A stretch of DNA of 64,000 nucleotides from Halomonas sp. SpR8 (GTDB lineage: Bacteria > Pseudomonadota > Gammaproteobacteria > Pseudomonadales > Halomonadaceae). The stretch spans positions 237,876 through 301,875 of the forward strand of contig NZ_JAUAMC010000006.1 of NCBI RefSeq assembly GCF_031010195.1, given 5' to 3'. The translations under genes and the position numbers were made by a program. Under the pieces are notes generated by a model. It saw only the letters and a program-made list of their open reading frames with translations, was not told the DNA's origin and did not search any database. Of the stretch, positions 53,802-62,900 are shown piece after piece (position 1 is the stretch's first letter; each line of letters starts with the position of its first letter).

Positions 53802-55141
53802 TGGCGCAAGGCCCTGACATTGATTTTGACACTCTATTGCCGCGTCTCTCTGAGCGCGCCGCCCAGGCTGAATTAAGGCCAGTACGTGGCCGGGTGCGGC
53901 GTATCCTTGGTCAATTGGTGCATGCTAGCGTCGACGGTACCGGCATCGGCGAGTTGTGCTATTTACGCGATCCGATTAGTGGTCGAAGCGTGCCCGCAGA
54001 GGTCATCGGATTTGAGGCCGAAGATGCCATCCTCTCGCCTATCGGCGATCTGTTCGGGATGTCGACCCGGACCGAAGTGATCGTCACCGGTGCTCCGCAG
54101 AGTGTGCCCGTCGGTGAAGCACTGCTTGGGCGTGTCGTCAGCCCGCTCGGTGACTTCATCGACGGAGCACCAAAGCCACCCACCGGCGCCTTGAGTGACT
54201 ACCCGGTTCACGCTGCGCCGCCTGCGCCACTGTCAAGACAGTTAATAAAGCATCCGCTGGCTTTAGGAATTCGTGCCATCGATGGCCCGCTCACCGTTGC
54301 GCGTGGTCAGCGCATAGGGATCTTTGGCGAACCCGGAGTGGGCAAGTCGTCGCTTATCTCCGCCATCGTGCGTGGTAGTGAAGCCGATGTCATTGTTTTG
54401 GGATTGGTCGGCGAGCGGGGACGCGAGGTGCGCGAGTTGCTGGAAGTGCAACTGGATGCTGAGGCCCGCCGACGCACGGTGTGCGTAGTGGCTACCTCGG
54501 ATCGGCCTGCTATAGAGCGTGTTCGGTCAGCGATGGTCGCCACCAGTGTGGCAGAGTATTTTCGTGACCAAGGGCGCGATGTCTTGCTGTTGGTCGATAG
54601 TATCACTCGCTTCGCTCGCGCGCAGCGCGAGATCGGTCTGGCTGCGGGAGAGCCGCCGACGCGTCGGGGCTTTCCGCCCTCGTTCTTTGCAGCCTTACCG
54701 CGTTTACTAGAGCGCTCCGGGCCGGGCGCGCGCGGCAGCATAACCGCTTTGTACACTGTGCTCACCGAGGGGGACGGGACTCTCGACCCCGTGGCTGAAG
54801 AGACTCGGGCGATTCTCGACGGGCATATAGTGTTGAGCGCCGATCTGGCCCGCCGCGATCACTTCCCGGCTATCGATGTGCTGGCCAGCCGCAGCCGTCT
54901 GATGGACGCAGTGGCCAGCGAAAACCATCGCCGTGACGCCGGTCGACTGCGAGATCTTCTGGCGCGTTATCAGGATGTCGAACTCTTGATCCAGGTGGGT
55001 GAATACCAACGGGGACAAGATGCCCTTACTGACGAGGCCGTGGACAAGCACGCCGTCATAGAGGCTTTTCTACGCCAGTCCAGCAATGAGATTAGTGGGC
55101 TGGAGGATACCCTGCAACGCTTGAGCGAGATTTTGTCATGA
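53801..55141 (+). CDS. sctN: T3SS ATPase SctN
   Basis: A 446-residue ATPase of the YscN/HrcN/FliI family. Walker A GEPGVGKSS lies at residues ~176-184, GLVGERGREVREL at ~205, and the Walker B region VLLLVDSITRFARAQREIGLAAGEPPTRRGFPPS at ~265-298. GEREVR-type and GSITALYTVL blocks are as in active members. It separates chaperones from cargo and unfolds substrates. I chose ATG 53801 with GGGAG 6 bases upstream. Confidence 0.96.
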   Translation: MAQGPDIDFDTLLPRLSERAAQAELRPVRGRVRRILGQLVHASVDGTGIGELCYLRDPISGRSVPAEVIGFEAEDAILSPIGDLFGMSTRTEVIVTGAPQSVPVGEALLGRVVSPLGDFIDGAPKPPTGALSDYPVHAAPPAPLSRQLIKHPLALGIRAIDGPLTVARGQRIGIFGEPGVGKSSLISAIVRGSEADVIVLGLVGERGREVRELLEVQLDAEARRRTVCVVATSDRPAIERVRSAMVATSVAEYFRDQGRDVLLLVDSITRFARAQREIGLAAGEPPTRRGFPPSFFAALPRLLERSGPGARGSITALYTVLTEGDGTLDPVAEETRAILDGHIVLSADLARRDHFPAIDVLASRSRLMDAVASENHRRDAGRLRDLLARYQDVELLIQVGEYQRGQDALTDEAVDKHAVIEAFLRQSSNEISGLEDTLQRLSEILS

Positions 55142-55614
55142 ACGAACGCCAACAACTTGAGAAGCTACGAGCGCTACGGGAGAGTCGCTTGCGCCGGGCT
55201 GAATACGCCCTGGCAGAGCAGAGGCGCCGCTGTCAAACCGATGCGGAGAACCTAGAGGCGCTCGATACCACGCTCGCTGAGCAACGCCGTGCCTTCGATC
55301 ATCAAGAGCAGGCGTGGTTCGACTCCTCTGGAGAGAATGTGCTATCGAAGACCGCGTTTGAGGACATGCGCCAAGGCATCAATGTGCATTATCGCCGTCA
55401 AGCAGTTCTGGAGGAGGTCCGTCATGAGGCCGAGCAGGAGCAGTCCCGACAATTGACCGAGCGTGACCGACTTGCTGCCGAGTGGGTGCGTCGGATGCGG
55501 AGTGAACGTGCCCTGGGAAAGCTGGTGGCAAGGCGGCACGACGCTGAACGCTTCCGCGATGAAGCGCATGCCGAACTGGAAGCCGAGGATGCTGTGCCGC
55601 GAGGTGCGCGTTGA
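55138..55614 (+). CDS. sctO: T3SS stalk protein SctO (FliJ/YscO-like)
   Basis: A 158-residue protein that is almost entirely coiled coil, rich in Arg, Glu and Gln, as in SctO/FliJ proteins (RESRLRRAEYALAEQRRRCQ onwards). It sits between sctN and sctQ, the normal place. It would form the stalk inside the ATPase ring that signals to SctV. Start overlaps the sctN stop by 4 bases. Confidence 0.82.
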   Translation: MNERQQLEKLRALRESRLRRAEYALAEQRRRCQTDAENLEALDTTLAEQRRAFDHQEQAWFDSSGENVLSKTAFEDMRQGINVHYRRQAVLEEVRHEAEQEQSRQLTERDRLAAEWVRRMRSERALGKLVARRHDAERFRDEAHAELEAEDAVPRGAR

Positions 55615-56702
55615 TGATGAGTGGAGAGGCGTTTCTTAACAGCAAAAAAACGTTGGAAGAGGCTATCCCAGATAAACTGATTTCACCACGCTTGCCCCGC
55701 CTGCCGACGGATACCGTGACGATATTGAATGTTATGAGCCGTCCGCGGGTTCCTCTAGCCATGTCGCTAGGGGGGACCCCATTGCGTTGGCTTCTGGATC
55801 CTGGGGCACCTCCCGGCGTGGGCACGATAACGATTGGAATCGTCCTGGGTGAGGAGCCGGCGAGGTTGACTCTCGACTCTGCGGCGCTGGCGATGCTGGT
55901 TGCACCTCTATCGCTACGCCGGTCATTGCAGGATTGCACGCCTGAAGTGCGCGCTTTATGGCTGGAGTATGCGCTACTCGAATGGCTCGAGCCCTTAGAA
56001 GCGCGACTGGGGAGCACGATTCGCTTTAATAGTCATGTTGTTGATAAACCAGGAGATCTGCCAGTACGCCTTGCCCTGCGGTTAGAGAGCGAAGAGCAGC
56101 GTGGCTGGCTCTCGCTGTCGCTATCCCCATCGTCTGCCTTAGCGCTACATCCCCTGCTCGATGCCCATTGCCCGGTGGCGCCCAAGGCGTGTTCGGCCGT
56201 GGTCTGGCCACTGCAGTGGGTTGCTGGATGCCAGACGATAACCCTTGCCGAGCTGCGTGGCCTGAACCTGGGGGACGTGGTCATGCTCGACAGGCCTGGC
56301 CCGGAGACGGCGGAGATCGGTGGCACCCTAATGGCTGAAGTGGCCGCACATCGGGACGGTATGCAATTGCGGTCCCCGTTTCATGTTCTTACACGAGGAG
56401 ATTTCAATATGGCCCACCCTCCTGACGAGGCCCATAAGGATGCCGGCGGCACTCCGCAAGCCCATTTGGATGAGACAGCGCTGGATCGACTGCCGGTTCG
56501 ATTGGTCTGCGAGTTTGGTCGTCTCGAGCTCTCGCTAGGCGAGCTTCGCGAGCTTGATCAGGGCAGCGTTTTACCCCTGTCACGTCCATCGGAGGAGGCC
56601 GTAGATTTGGTGGTCAACGGTAAGGCCATGGGGCGCGGGCGCTTGGTGGAGGTCGGCGATGGGTTGGGTGTGCAGATCGTGAGGCTGGTTATCGATGAAT
56701 GA
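55614..56702 (+). CDS. sctQ: T3SS cytosolic sorting platform protein SctQ
   Basis: A 362-residue protein of the YscQ/HrcQ/FliN family. The first ~200 residues form the variable N-terminal domain. Two SPOA-like domains follow (SPOA1 near residues 205-255: ITLAELRGLNLGDVVMLDRP; SPOA2 at ~295-362: LPVRLVCEFGRLELSLGELRELDQGSVLPL). ATG 55614 has GAGG 9 bases upstream and shares a base with the sctO stop. A strong internal ribosome site at 56395 probably yields a short SctQ-C form. The protein forms the cytosolic platform that recruits cargo. Confidence 0.9.
   Translation: MMSGEAFLNSKKTLEEAIPDKLISPRLPRLPTDTVTILNVMSRPRVPLAMSLGGTPLRWLLDPGAPPGVGTITIGIVLGEEPARLTLDSAALAMLVAPLSLRRSLQDCTPEVRALWLEYALLEWLEPLEARLGSTIRFNSHVVDKPGDLPVRLALRLESEEQRGWLSLSLSPSSALALHPLLDAHCPVAPKACSAVVWPLQWVAGCQTITLAELRGLNLGDVVMLDRPGPETAEIGGTLMAEVAAHRDGMQLRSPFHVLTRGDFNMAHPPDEAHKDAGGTPQAHLDETALDRLPVRLVCEFGRLELSLGELRELDQGSVLPLSRPSEEAVDLVVNGKAMGRGRLVEVGDGLGVQIVRLVIDE
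56395..56411 (+). promoter_or_regulatory. Internal ribosome site and start for SctQ-C
   Basis: GAGGAG (56395-56400) lies 8 bases before ATG 56409, in frame with sctQ. The product would be 97 residues, starting MAHPPDEAHK and holding just the SPOA2 domain. Internal starts of this kind make the short SctQ forms known for YscQ and SpaO. Confidence 0.75.
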
Positions 56703-57351
56703 GTTCGAACCCGATTTGATCGGGATCGTTGTCCTTGTTGCGTCCTTGGGCTTGCTGCCGCTGGCAGTTGTCACCATGACCTCTTTCCTCAAGATCGCCG
56801 TGGTACTGTTCCTCATTCGCAATGCGCTGGGGGTTCAGCAGACACCGCCGAACCTGTTGTTGTACGGCATTGCTTTGGTGTTGACTGTCTATATCACCAC
56901 GCCGCTGGTAGGGGAAATGTTCTATCAGCTAGAGAATAGCTCAGCGGGATTGAGCAGCATGGAAGAGATCCAGGCGACTGGCGAGGTTTTGCGCGAGCCG
57001 CTAAAGGAGTATCTATCGAAGTATGCCAATGAGCGTGAACGAGCCTTCTTCCTGGATGCCACTCAGAATATCTGGTCGGAGCAAGCGCGGGAGAATGTTA
57101 AAGATGACGACCTAGTGACGTTAATTCCTGCCTTTGTCACTTCGGAACTGACGCGTGCTTTCGAGATAGGGTTCCTGATTTATATCCCGTTCTTGGTCGT
57201 CGACTTAATCGTCGCTAACGTTTTGATGGCGATGGGAATGGTGATGGTGGCTCCCCCCTTGATCTCGGTACCTCTGAAGATCTTTCTGTTTGTCGCTGTC
57301 GACGGCTGGTCCCGGTTGATGCACGGGCTGATCCTCAGCTATGGGGGGTAG
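56695..57351 (+). CDS. sctR: T3SS export apparatus protein SctR
   Basis: A 218-residue membrane protein of the FliP/YscR family with four helices. Typical blocks are LLPLAVVTMTSFLKIAVVLFL at residues ~18-40, RNALGVQQTPPNLLLYG, LIPAFVTSELTRAFEIGFLIYIPF (~142) and MVMVAPPLISVPLKIFLFV. It builds the SctRST core channel. The start overlaps the sctQ stop by 8 bases. It has no signal peptide, unlike FliP. Confidence 0.96.
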   Translation: MNEFEPDLIGIVVLVASLGLLPLAVVTMTSFLKIAVVLFLIRNALGVQQTPPNLLLYGIALVLTVYITTPLVGEMFYQLENSSAGLSSMEEIQATGEVLREPLKEYLSKYANERERAFFLDATQNIWSEQARENVKDDDLVTLIPAFVTSELTRAFEIGFLIYIPFLVVDLIVANVLMAMGMVMVAPPLISVPLKIFLFVAVDGWSRLMHGLILSYGG

Positions 57352-57353
57352 CG

Positions 57354-57623
57354 ATGACAGAAGGTATTTTTCAGTCGCTGATGAGCGACGCCCTGTGGAC
57401 AGTGTTACTGCTATCGGCACCGGCGCTTGTGACGGCGATTGTGATCGGCTTTGGCATCGGCTTGTTCCAGGCGCTGACGCAGATCCAAGATCAGTCGCTA
57501 CCGCAGTCGGTGAAAGTGATCGTGGTAATGCTGGTGCTGATTCTGGCGGGACCTTTGCTGGCTGGGCAGCTGATCAATCTGACGGATCAGATATTGAATA
57601 ATTTCGCGTCATGGACGCGCTAA
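57354..57623 (+). CDS. sctS: T3SS export apparatus protein SctS
   Basis: An 89-residue protein with two helices of the FliQ/YscS family. The block LVTAIVIGFGIGLFQALTQIQDQSLPQ (residues ~25-51) is diagnostic. It lies 2 bases after the sctR stop. Confidence 0.96.
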   Translation: MTEGIFQSLMSDALWTVLLLSAPALVTAIVIGFGIGLFQALTQIQDQSLPQSVKVIVVMLVLILAGPLLAGQLINLTDQILNNFASWTR

Positions 57624-57670
57624 GCCAATGTTCGTCGCCACAATAATGGAACCCTTCCTCAGGAGTGGTG

Positions 57671-58489
57671 ATGGCGTACGATGAACTCACCCGCATACTG
57701 ATCGAGCAGGTCTACCCTGTATTGGTGGCTGTCGCTATTGGTATGGCCCGTGCTACGGGCGTGATCTTGATTACACCCGTATTCAACCGCCTCGGTTTAA
57801 CCGGTCTGATACGCGCCGCCGTCGCCCTAACCCTAACCATTCCCATGGTACTGCCTATCCTCGAGGCATTGTCGACGCTGGGAGATACAACGGCTTTCAC
57901 TATCGCCGGTCTGCTCTTCAAAGAGTTATTGATCGGTTTGCTTCTCGGCATGGTGTTTGGCATTCCATTCTGGGCGGCAGAAGTAGCGGGCGAAGTGGTC
58001 GATCTACAACGCGCCTCAACCATGGGGCAGTTGCTCGATCCGAGTGGCGCAACCCAGTCCAGTGTCACTAGCACGCTATTGGTGATCATGCTGGTGGCAC
58101 TGTTTTTTGGTAGTGGCGGCTTTCTAGTGCTGCTCGACGGTTTCTATAGCAGCTATTCATTATGGCCGGTGGAGGCCTTTATGCCCACGCTGGAGACCCG
58201 GACGGCCCTGGCAATGCTTGGCTTTCTGGATCAGGTGATGCGAGTCGGTATGCTGATGGTGGCACCGTTGGTCATCGCTATGCTGGTTGCCGACCTAATG
58301 CTTGCCTACTTGGCGCGCATGGCGCCTACGCTCAATATGTTCATCTTGTCGCTACCGATCAAGAATCTGTTGTTCACCTTTCTTATGGTGCTCTATCTCG
58401 TCTTCTTGGTGCCACAAATGTTTGCCGAATTAGGGGCGCTGGATGATTACTATAGGCGCTTTGAGTCATTGGTCGGCTCTGTGCCCTAG
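57671..58489 (+). CDS. sctT: T3SS export apparatus protein SctT
   Basis: A 272-residue membrane protein of the FliR/YscT family with six or more helices. Blocks include ARATGVILITPVFNRLGLTGLIRAAVAL at residues ~19-46, ELLIGLLLGMVFGIPFWAAEVAGEVVD (~82) and FILSLPIKNLLFTFLMVLYLV near the end. I chose ATG 57671, 5 bases after AGGAG. It joins SctR and SctS in the export channel. Confidence 0.94.
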   Translation: MAYDELTRILIEQVYPVLVAVAIGMARATGVILITPVFNRLGLTGLIRAAVALTLTIPMVLPILEALSTLGDTTAFTIAGLLFKELLIGLLLGMVFGIPFWAAEVAGEVVDLQRASTMGQLLDPSGATQSSVTSTLLVIMLVALFFGSGGFLVLLDGFYSSYSLWPVEAFMPTLETRTALAMLGFLDQVMRVGMLMVAPLVIAMLVADLMLAYLARMAPTLNMFILSLPIKNLLFTFLMVLYLVFLVPQMFAELGALDDYYRRFESLVGSVP

Positions 58490-58513
58490 CACCGCCTCTC
58501 TTGGGAGTTTGTA

Positions 58514-59563
58514 ATGAGTGAGCAGCCAAGCGAGGAGAAGTCCCTCCCCGCATCGGACAAAAAACTTCGCGATGTCCGCGAGAAAGGGCAAGTAGATAAG
58601 AGTAGTGACATGGTTACTGCTGTAGTCATGCTTGGCTGCACTCTCTATCTATTTGTGAGTGCCGGGATGATTGAAGCCCGGGTACGTAGCCTTATTACCC
58701 TCACCACTCGGCTCTACCTAGAGCCCTTTGACACCGCATGGCCACGCCTGGTAGCAGTGGGAGTCGAAGTTCTGGTGTACTCGATCCTGCCGCTGATTGT
58801 CATCACCGTTGTCGCCGCCGTCCTGACCAACATCCTCATCATGCGCGGCATGCTGTTCTCTATTGAACCAATCAAACCAAAATTCGAACACATTAATCCC
58901 GCCGAAGGGGTCAAGCGGATTTTTTCCGCGCGTGGGATGATAGAGTTCTTCAAGTCACTGCTCAAAATTGTCACACTCGGTGTCGCTTTCCTCGTGGTGT
59001 GTCGGCTAGGCTTGCAAGCTTTAATGGAGTCGGCTCGCTGTGGTATGGGTTGCCTAGAGGGTATATTTCTGGCCCTGCTCAAGCCGTTGGTCATCACTGC
59101 TCTGGTTGTGTTTCTAGTGGTTGGATTGATTGACGTGAAGATGCAGCGCTGGCTGTTCCGCCGCGATCAGCGCATGACACGCTCCGAGCAAAAGCGTGAG
59201 CGTAAAGATATAGAAGGCGATCCAGAAATCCGCAAAGCTCGTCAGCGGCAACGTCGCGACACCCATGGGGTATCAACCCGTACTGGGGTGGAGCAGGCGT
59301 CGATCATGATCGGTGCCGAAGGTGACTGGTTGGTGGGTATCCGCTACGTGCGTGGCGAGACGCCGGTGCCCGTAGTGGTCTGCAGGGCGGCACCCGAAGA
59401 TTCTGCCTCGCTGAGGCGCAAGGCAGAGGAACGCAGGCTGAAGGTTGTGGAAAACCGTGAACTGGCCGGCCGTATAGGTCGGCGTGCCGGTAACGGTGAA
59501 GCGGTCCCTGGCGATGTTTTTCAATCAGTAGCCGATATTTTGGTTGCAGCTAAGCTCATCTAG
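58514..59563 (+). CDS. sctU: T3SS export switch protein SctU without the NPTH cleavage motif
   Basis: A 349-residue FlhB/YscU-family protein. The N-terminal part has four helices (~30-210) and the loop KPKFEHINPAEGVKRIFSARGMIEFFKS. The linker EQKRERKDIEGDPEIRKARQRQRR is normal. The C-terminal domain aligns well (ASIMI...LVGIRY, VPVVVCRA, AVPGDVFQSVADIL). At the place where the family has Asn-Pro-Thr-His, residues ~268-271 (nt 59315-59326) read Ala-Glu-Gly-Asp. The Asn that performs the self-cleavage is therefore absent. It is the last gene of the sctI-sctU run; no terminator follows. Confidence 0.93.
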   Translation: MSEQPSEEKSLPASDKKLRDVREKGQVDKSSDMVTAVVMLGCTLYLFVSAGMIEARVRSLITLTTRLYLEPFDTAWPRLVAVGVEVLVYSILPLIVITVVAAVLTNILIMRGMLFSIEPIKPKFEHINPAEGVKRIFSARGMIEFFKSLLKIVTLGVAFLVVCRLGLQALMESARCGMGCLEGIFLALLKPLVITALVVFLVVGLIDVKMQRWLFRRDQRMTRSEQKRERKDIEGDPEIRKARQRQRRDTHGVSTRTGVEQASIMIGAEGDWLVGIRYVRGETPVPVVVCRAAPEDSASLRRKAEERRLKVVENRELAGRIGRRAGNGEAVPGDVFQSVADILVAAKLI

Positions 59564-59689
59564 TAAGTTTTGTTCGGAGCCCTCCAACGATGTATGACTA
59601 GCCTGATAGCTGCGCTGACGCTGAACTCAGCAGATACGCTACCGAGTTGGGCTTAACACGTACAGCATATTGCATTTTCAAAAACCTTA

Positions 59690-59804
59690 GCTACGCTTAA
59701 ACATAAGGGATTTCAAGTTTTAAATAAAAATGATCAACATACTCAGTGATGACTCATTTGATCGAATAAAGGGCAGCCATCGGTCACAGCACAGCGGCTT
59801 TGAG
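59690..59804 (+). promoter_or_regulatory. Regulon promoter C (upstream of the 1292-residue protein gene)
   Basis: The 345-bp gap 59564-59908 has no supported gene. It holds GCTACGCTTAA (59690), the dyad TGATCAA-N20-TTGATCG (59731-59764) and TCACAGC-N6-GCTTTGAG (59784-59804), matching promoter B element by element. The gene starts about 105 bp further on. Confidence 0.7.
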
Positions 59805-59908
59805 CGTGTTAGCAAAGCGCTAGCGTCGTTTTGCCACGAGTTATTTAGCAGATCGCGTTGCCCACAACTGACATTACATCTTCAAAAAATAATTTAGGAC
59901 TGGTTAAT

Positions 59909-62900
59909 ATGTCTACTGCAATCGGATCTATCAACAACTCGCAACGGCTCTCTAATCCACTCGGCGACGAAACGTCCGACCGGCCAAAGTTCTCACAGTT
60001 TTTAGAGGGAGCGCAGGAGTTCCCTGATTCTTTCACGCATCTATCTTCTTTCATTAAAAGCCACAAACCAGAGGGTGAAGAAGGTGAGGTGAGTGACAAG
60101 GGTCAGGAGATGCTTGATAAGTTAGTGGGCGATGATAGCGACTATGCACCGTACATGGAGGGAAAGCCGGAGCTGGTAACCGAAGACGAGCTTGTGTCCA
60201 AAGATAAGATTGAGTACGTCAGCCAAGAATATGTCGGCGGTGGCGGCGTCACCCTCTCTTATTGGTTTGATATGCTTGAAGTCAGAACCGAGAATGGCGA
60301 TAAGTTTTTAGTGCAGAAAGACATTACACCGGAACTCTATGAGCAGGTTAAGTCGGTCATGGACGGTGGTGACGCAGACCGGCTGGGCAAAGACAATGAC
60401 TGGGCGGATGCGGATATTCCGGACGATGATAAAGATTGGTTATCGACCAAAAGTAATCAAGACTTTGAGATTATAACTCCCGGCTCTGATGTGCCTACGC
60501 CCAAAAGCTTCAACGACATTTCATATTCTGACCATGGTGATCCTGAGCACGATTTTCATTCGGGTATTCAGATAACGCTGGATGATTCGGACGCAATGTG
60601 GGCTGAGGGCGGTACACTAATTTATAAAGACAGTGAAGGAAAACGTTTCGCTGTCTCTGAAGAGTACACACCCAAGGTTTACGACCAAGTCAAAGACCTT
60701 AAAGAGGTATGGGATAAGGTTGATGAGAAAATCAGTGATGGTGATTATAAGCTGTTTTATGGCAGCGATGATTCGCCGGTACTCAGCGGTGATAATGAGG
60801 TTGACAGTGTCACCGATAAAAATGGCAATCCTGTGGAGGGGATCAAGCTCGTTACTAAAGATGACGAGACATACGTTGTTCTCGAATCTAAGACGCCGCA
60901 TCAATTTGACACGATTACCTCCGATGCGGCATATCAGCAGCTAGGGGATGTTGACGATCTTTTTAAGGACAAAGACCTACCTGCGTCAGATGAAACCGAT
61001 ATCATGCAAGCGGAAACGACCGAGGATGGAAAAACCGTTGCAGAGCTCCATCAGGAGTACATGCAGGAAGCTTACAAGGATGCGCCCGACGACTCCAAAG
61101 AGGCGAAGTATCTTCGCTTGATGGAAGCCCAAGGCATGTTGCAAGGCAACTTCCAGTACCTGCCTTACCATACAGGGTTCGGGCGGTATGACAATGCTGA
61201 TACTGAATATGCTGAAGAAATGTCCGAGCTCAAAGCAGCCGATGCCCGTGGCATGCTTGACGAAGAAGCGCTAGGCAATGAATTGTCGGATCTGCTGGCC
61301 GATGAAGACATTATGGCAGACAGCGAAGATTTTCTCGACAAAGCGATTGATAAGATAAAAAACAAGGATGAATTGGAAGATAAAATTGCCGATAGCATGC
61401 TGGATGATAATTACCTCAAGGCCATTGAAGAGCTAAAAGAGAACGGCAATGTCGAAGGTGCGGCGACCCGCTTCGCCAATGATATGCAAAGCCTTCAAAT
61501 GCTCAGCCCGGATCGAGCCGAAGAAGTACAGAATACGCTGAAATTCCAAGATGCCATCGGTGGGCTTAACGAGATCTTTGAAGGTGGCGTCGATGCTGTG
61601 GGCGATGAGAGCCTCGGTAATGCATCAGGGGATGTTGCTAGCACCTTATTAACTGTCTTGTCGACCTCTATATTGGGGACTAAGCGGGGTGTCGATGTAT
61701 ATAATAAAATTATCAATGGCGAAAAAGTCGACGTTACTCCGGAAGAGCAAAAACAGCTAACCGCGATCAAAAATTCTCACAAAGCGCTGACTGAGCTGCT
61801 CGACGACCAGGCCCGCGAAATTCTAGACACCAGTAAAAAAGGAAAAATCGAATACAAATCAATCACTGCCGATGAGATTGATCGCGCGATTGACAAGGCC
61901 AATGTTCCATTAGATCAACGTAAAGGAGTGGCCGGTGTCCTTGGCACATTAACTAAAACCGGTGCCCTCGCCTCTGCAGGTGGTCTAGTCTCCATGGTCG
62001 CGGGCATCTATAAGATGTCTGATGGCGGCTTAAACATGGGGGATACCCCTGAGGAGCGCATGGAAGTGGCGCGCAATTTCCTCACGCTGGTCGGTACTAC
62101 TCCCTCGTTGGTCAGAATGACCGGTGAAACCTATAAATTACTGTCCGGCCAGCCCGACTTTGCTGACACTCTTGGGCTGGATAAGAATCTGAAAGAGACT
62201 GTTTGGGAGAAACACTTCGAAACCAAGTCTTCTCCTAAGGCACCGCCATCGACACCGACTAAACCCGATCTTCTCTCAATGGATCTTGGTGAGTCATTCA
62301 CGACCAAGGATGTATGGAATGAAGTGAATAAAAATCAAAACCACTCGGTCGATTCTATTGATAAGGTGATTTCCGGCCTCCCTGACAAGCACAAGGAGGA
62401 GGGAGACGACCTTCGGGAACGCATTAACAAAGTGGCCGATGGTATAGGTGGACCGAATTATGTTAATAATCCAGATCCAGACAAGATTGGTATAGACAAG
62501 ATTAATTTCGACAAGATTGATCCAGCCAAGAAGTTTCAGTGGGCGGGCGGTGCGCTCAATGCCCTGGGGGGGATAGCGGATGCGGGTGGGGGCGTGCTTG
62601 ATATCGTATTGGGCGCAAAAGGGCTGGAAAAGCTATCAAACGACGGCGGCGAGCCCATTGAGTTTGCGCAAAAAAGTCTGCAGGTAGGGTCCGGCTCTTT
62701 CGTGACGACCATGGGGCTAGCGTCGGCCGCGTCCAGCTTCGGCATTGGCCCGCAGATTGCTACCAAGATAGCCGCAGGCGCGGGGCTGGCGGGGGTGGCG
62801 CTCGGTTTCGTGGGTGCAATCCTGTCCGGGGTGATGTCGGCACTTGCGGATAAGAAAAATGCGGGTATCACTAAAGACATCGAAAATGTATTTAATGATT

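Noticed and set aside
45553..59563. A flagellar export apparatus
   Set aside because: A secretin, an SctD with FHA domain and a lipoprotein SctJ are present, while hook, rod and filament genes are absent.
59858..59908. Upstream TTG start for the 1292-residue protein
   Set aside because: No ribosome site precedes it, while ATG 59909 has AGGA at a good distance.
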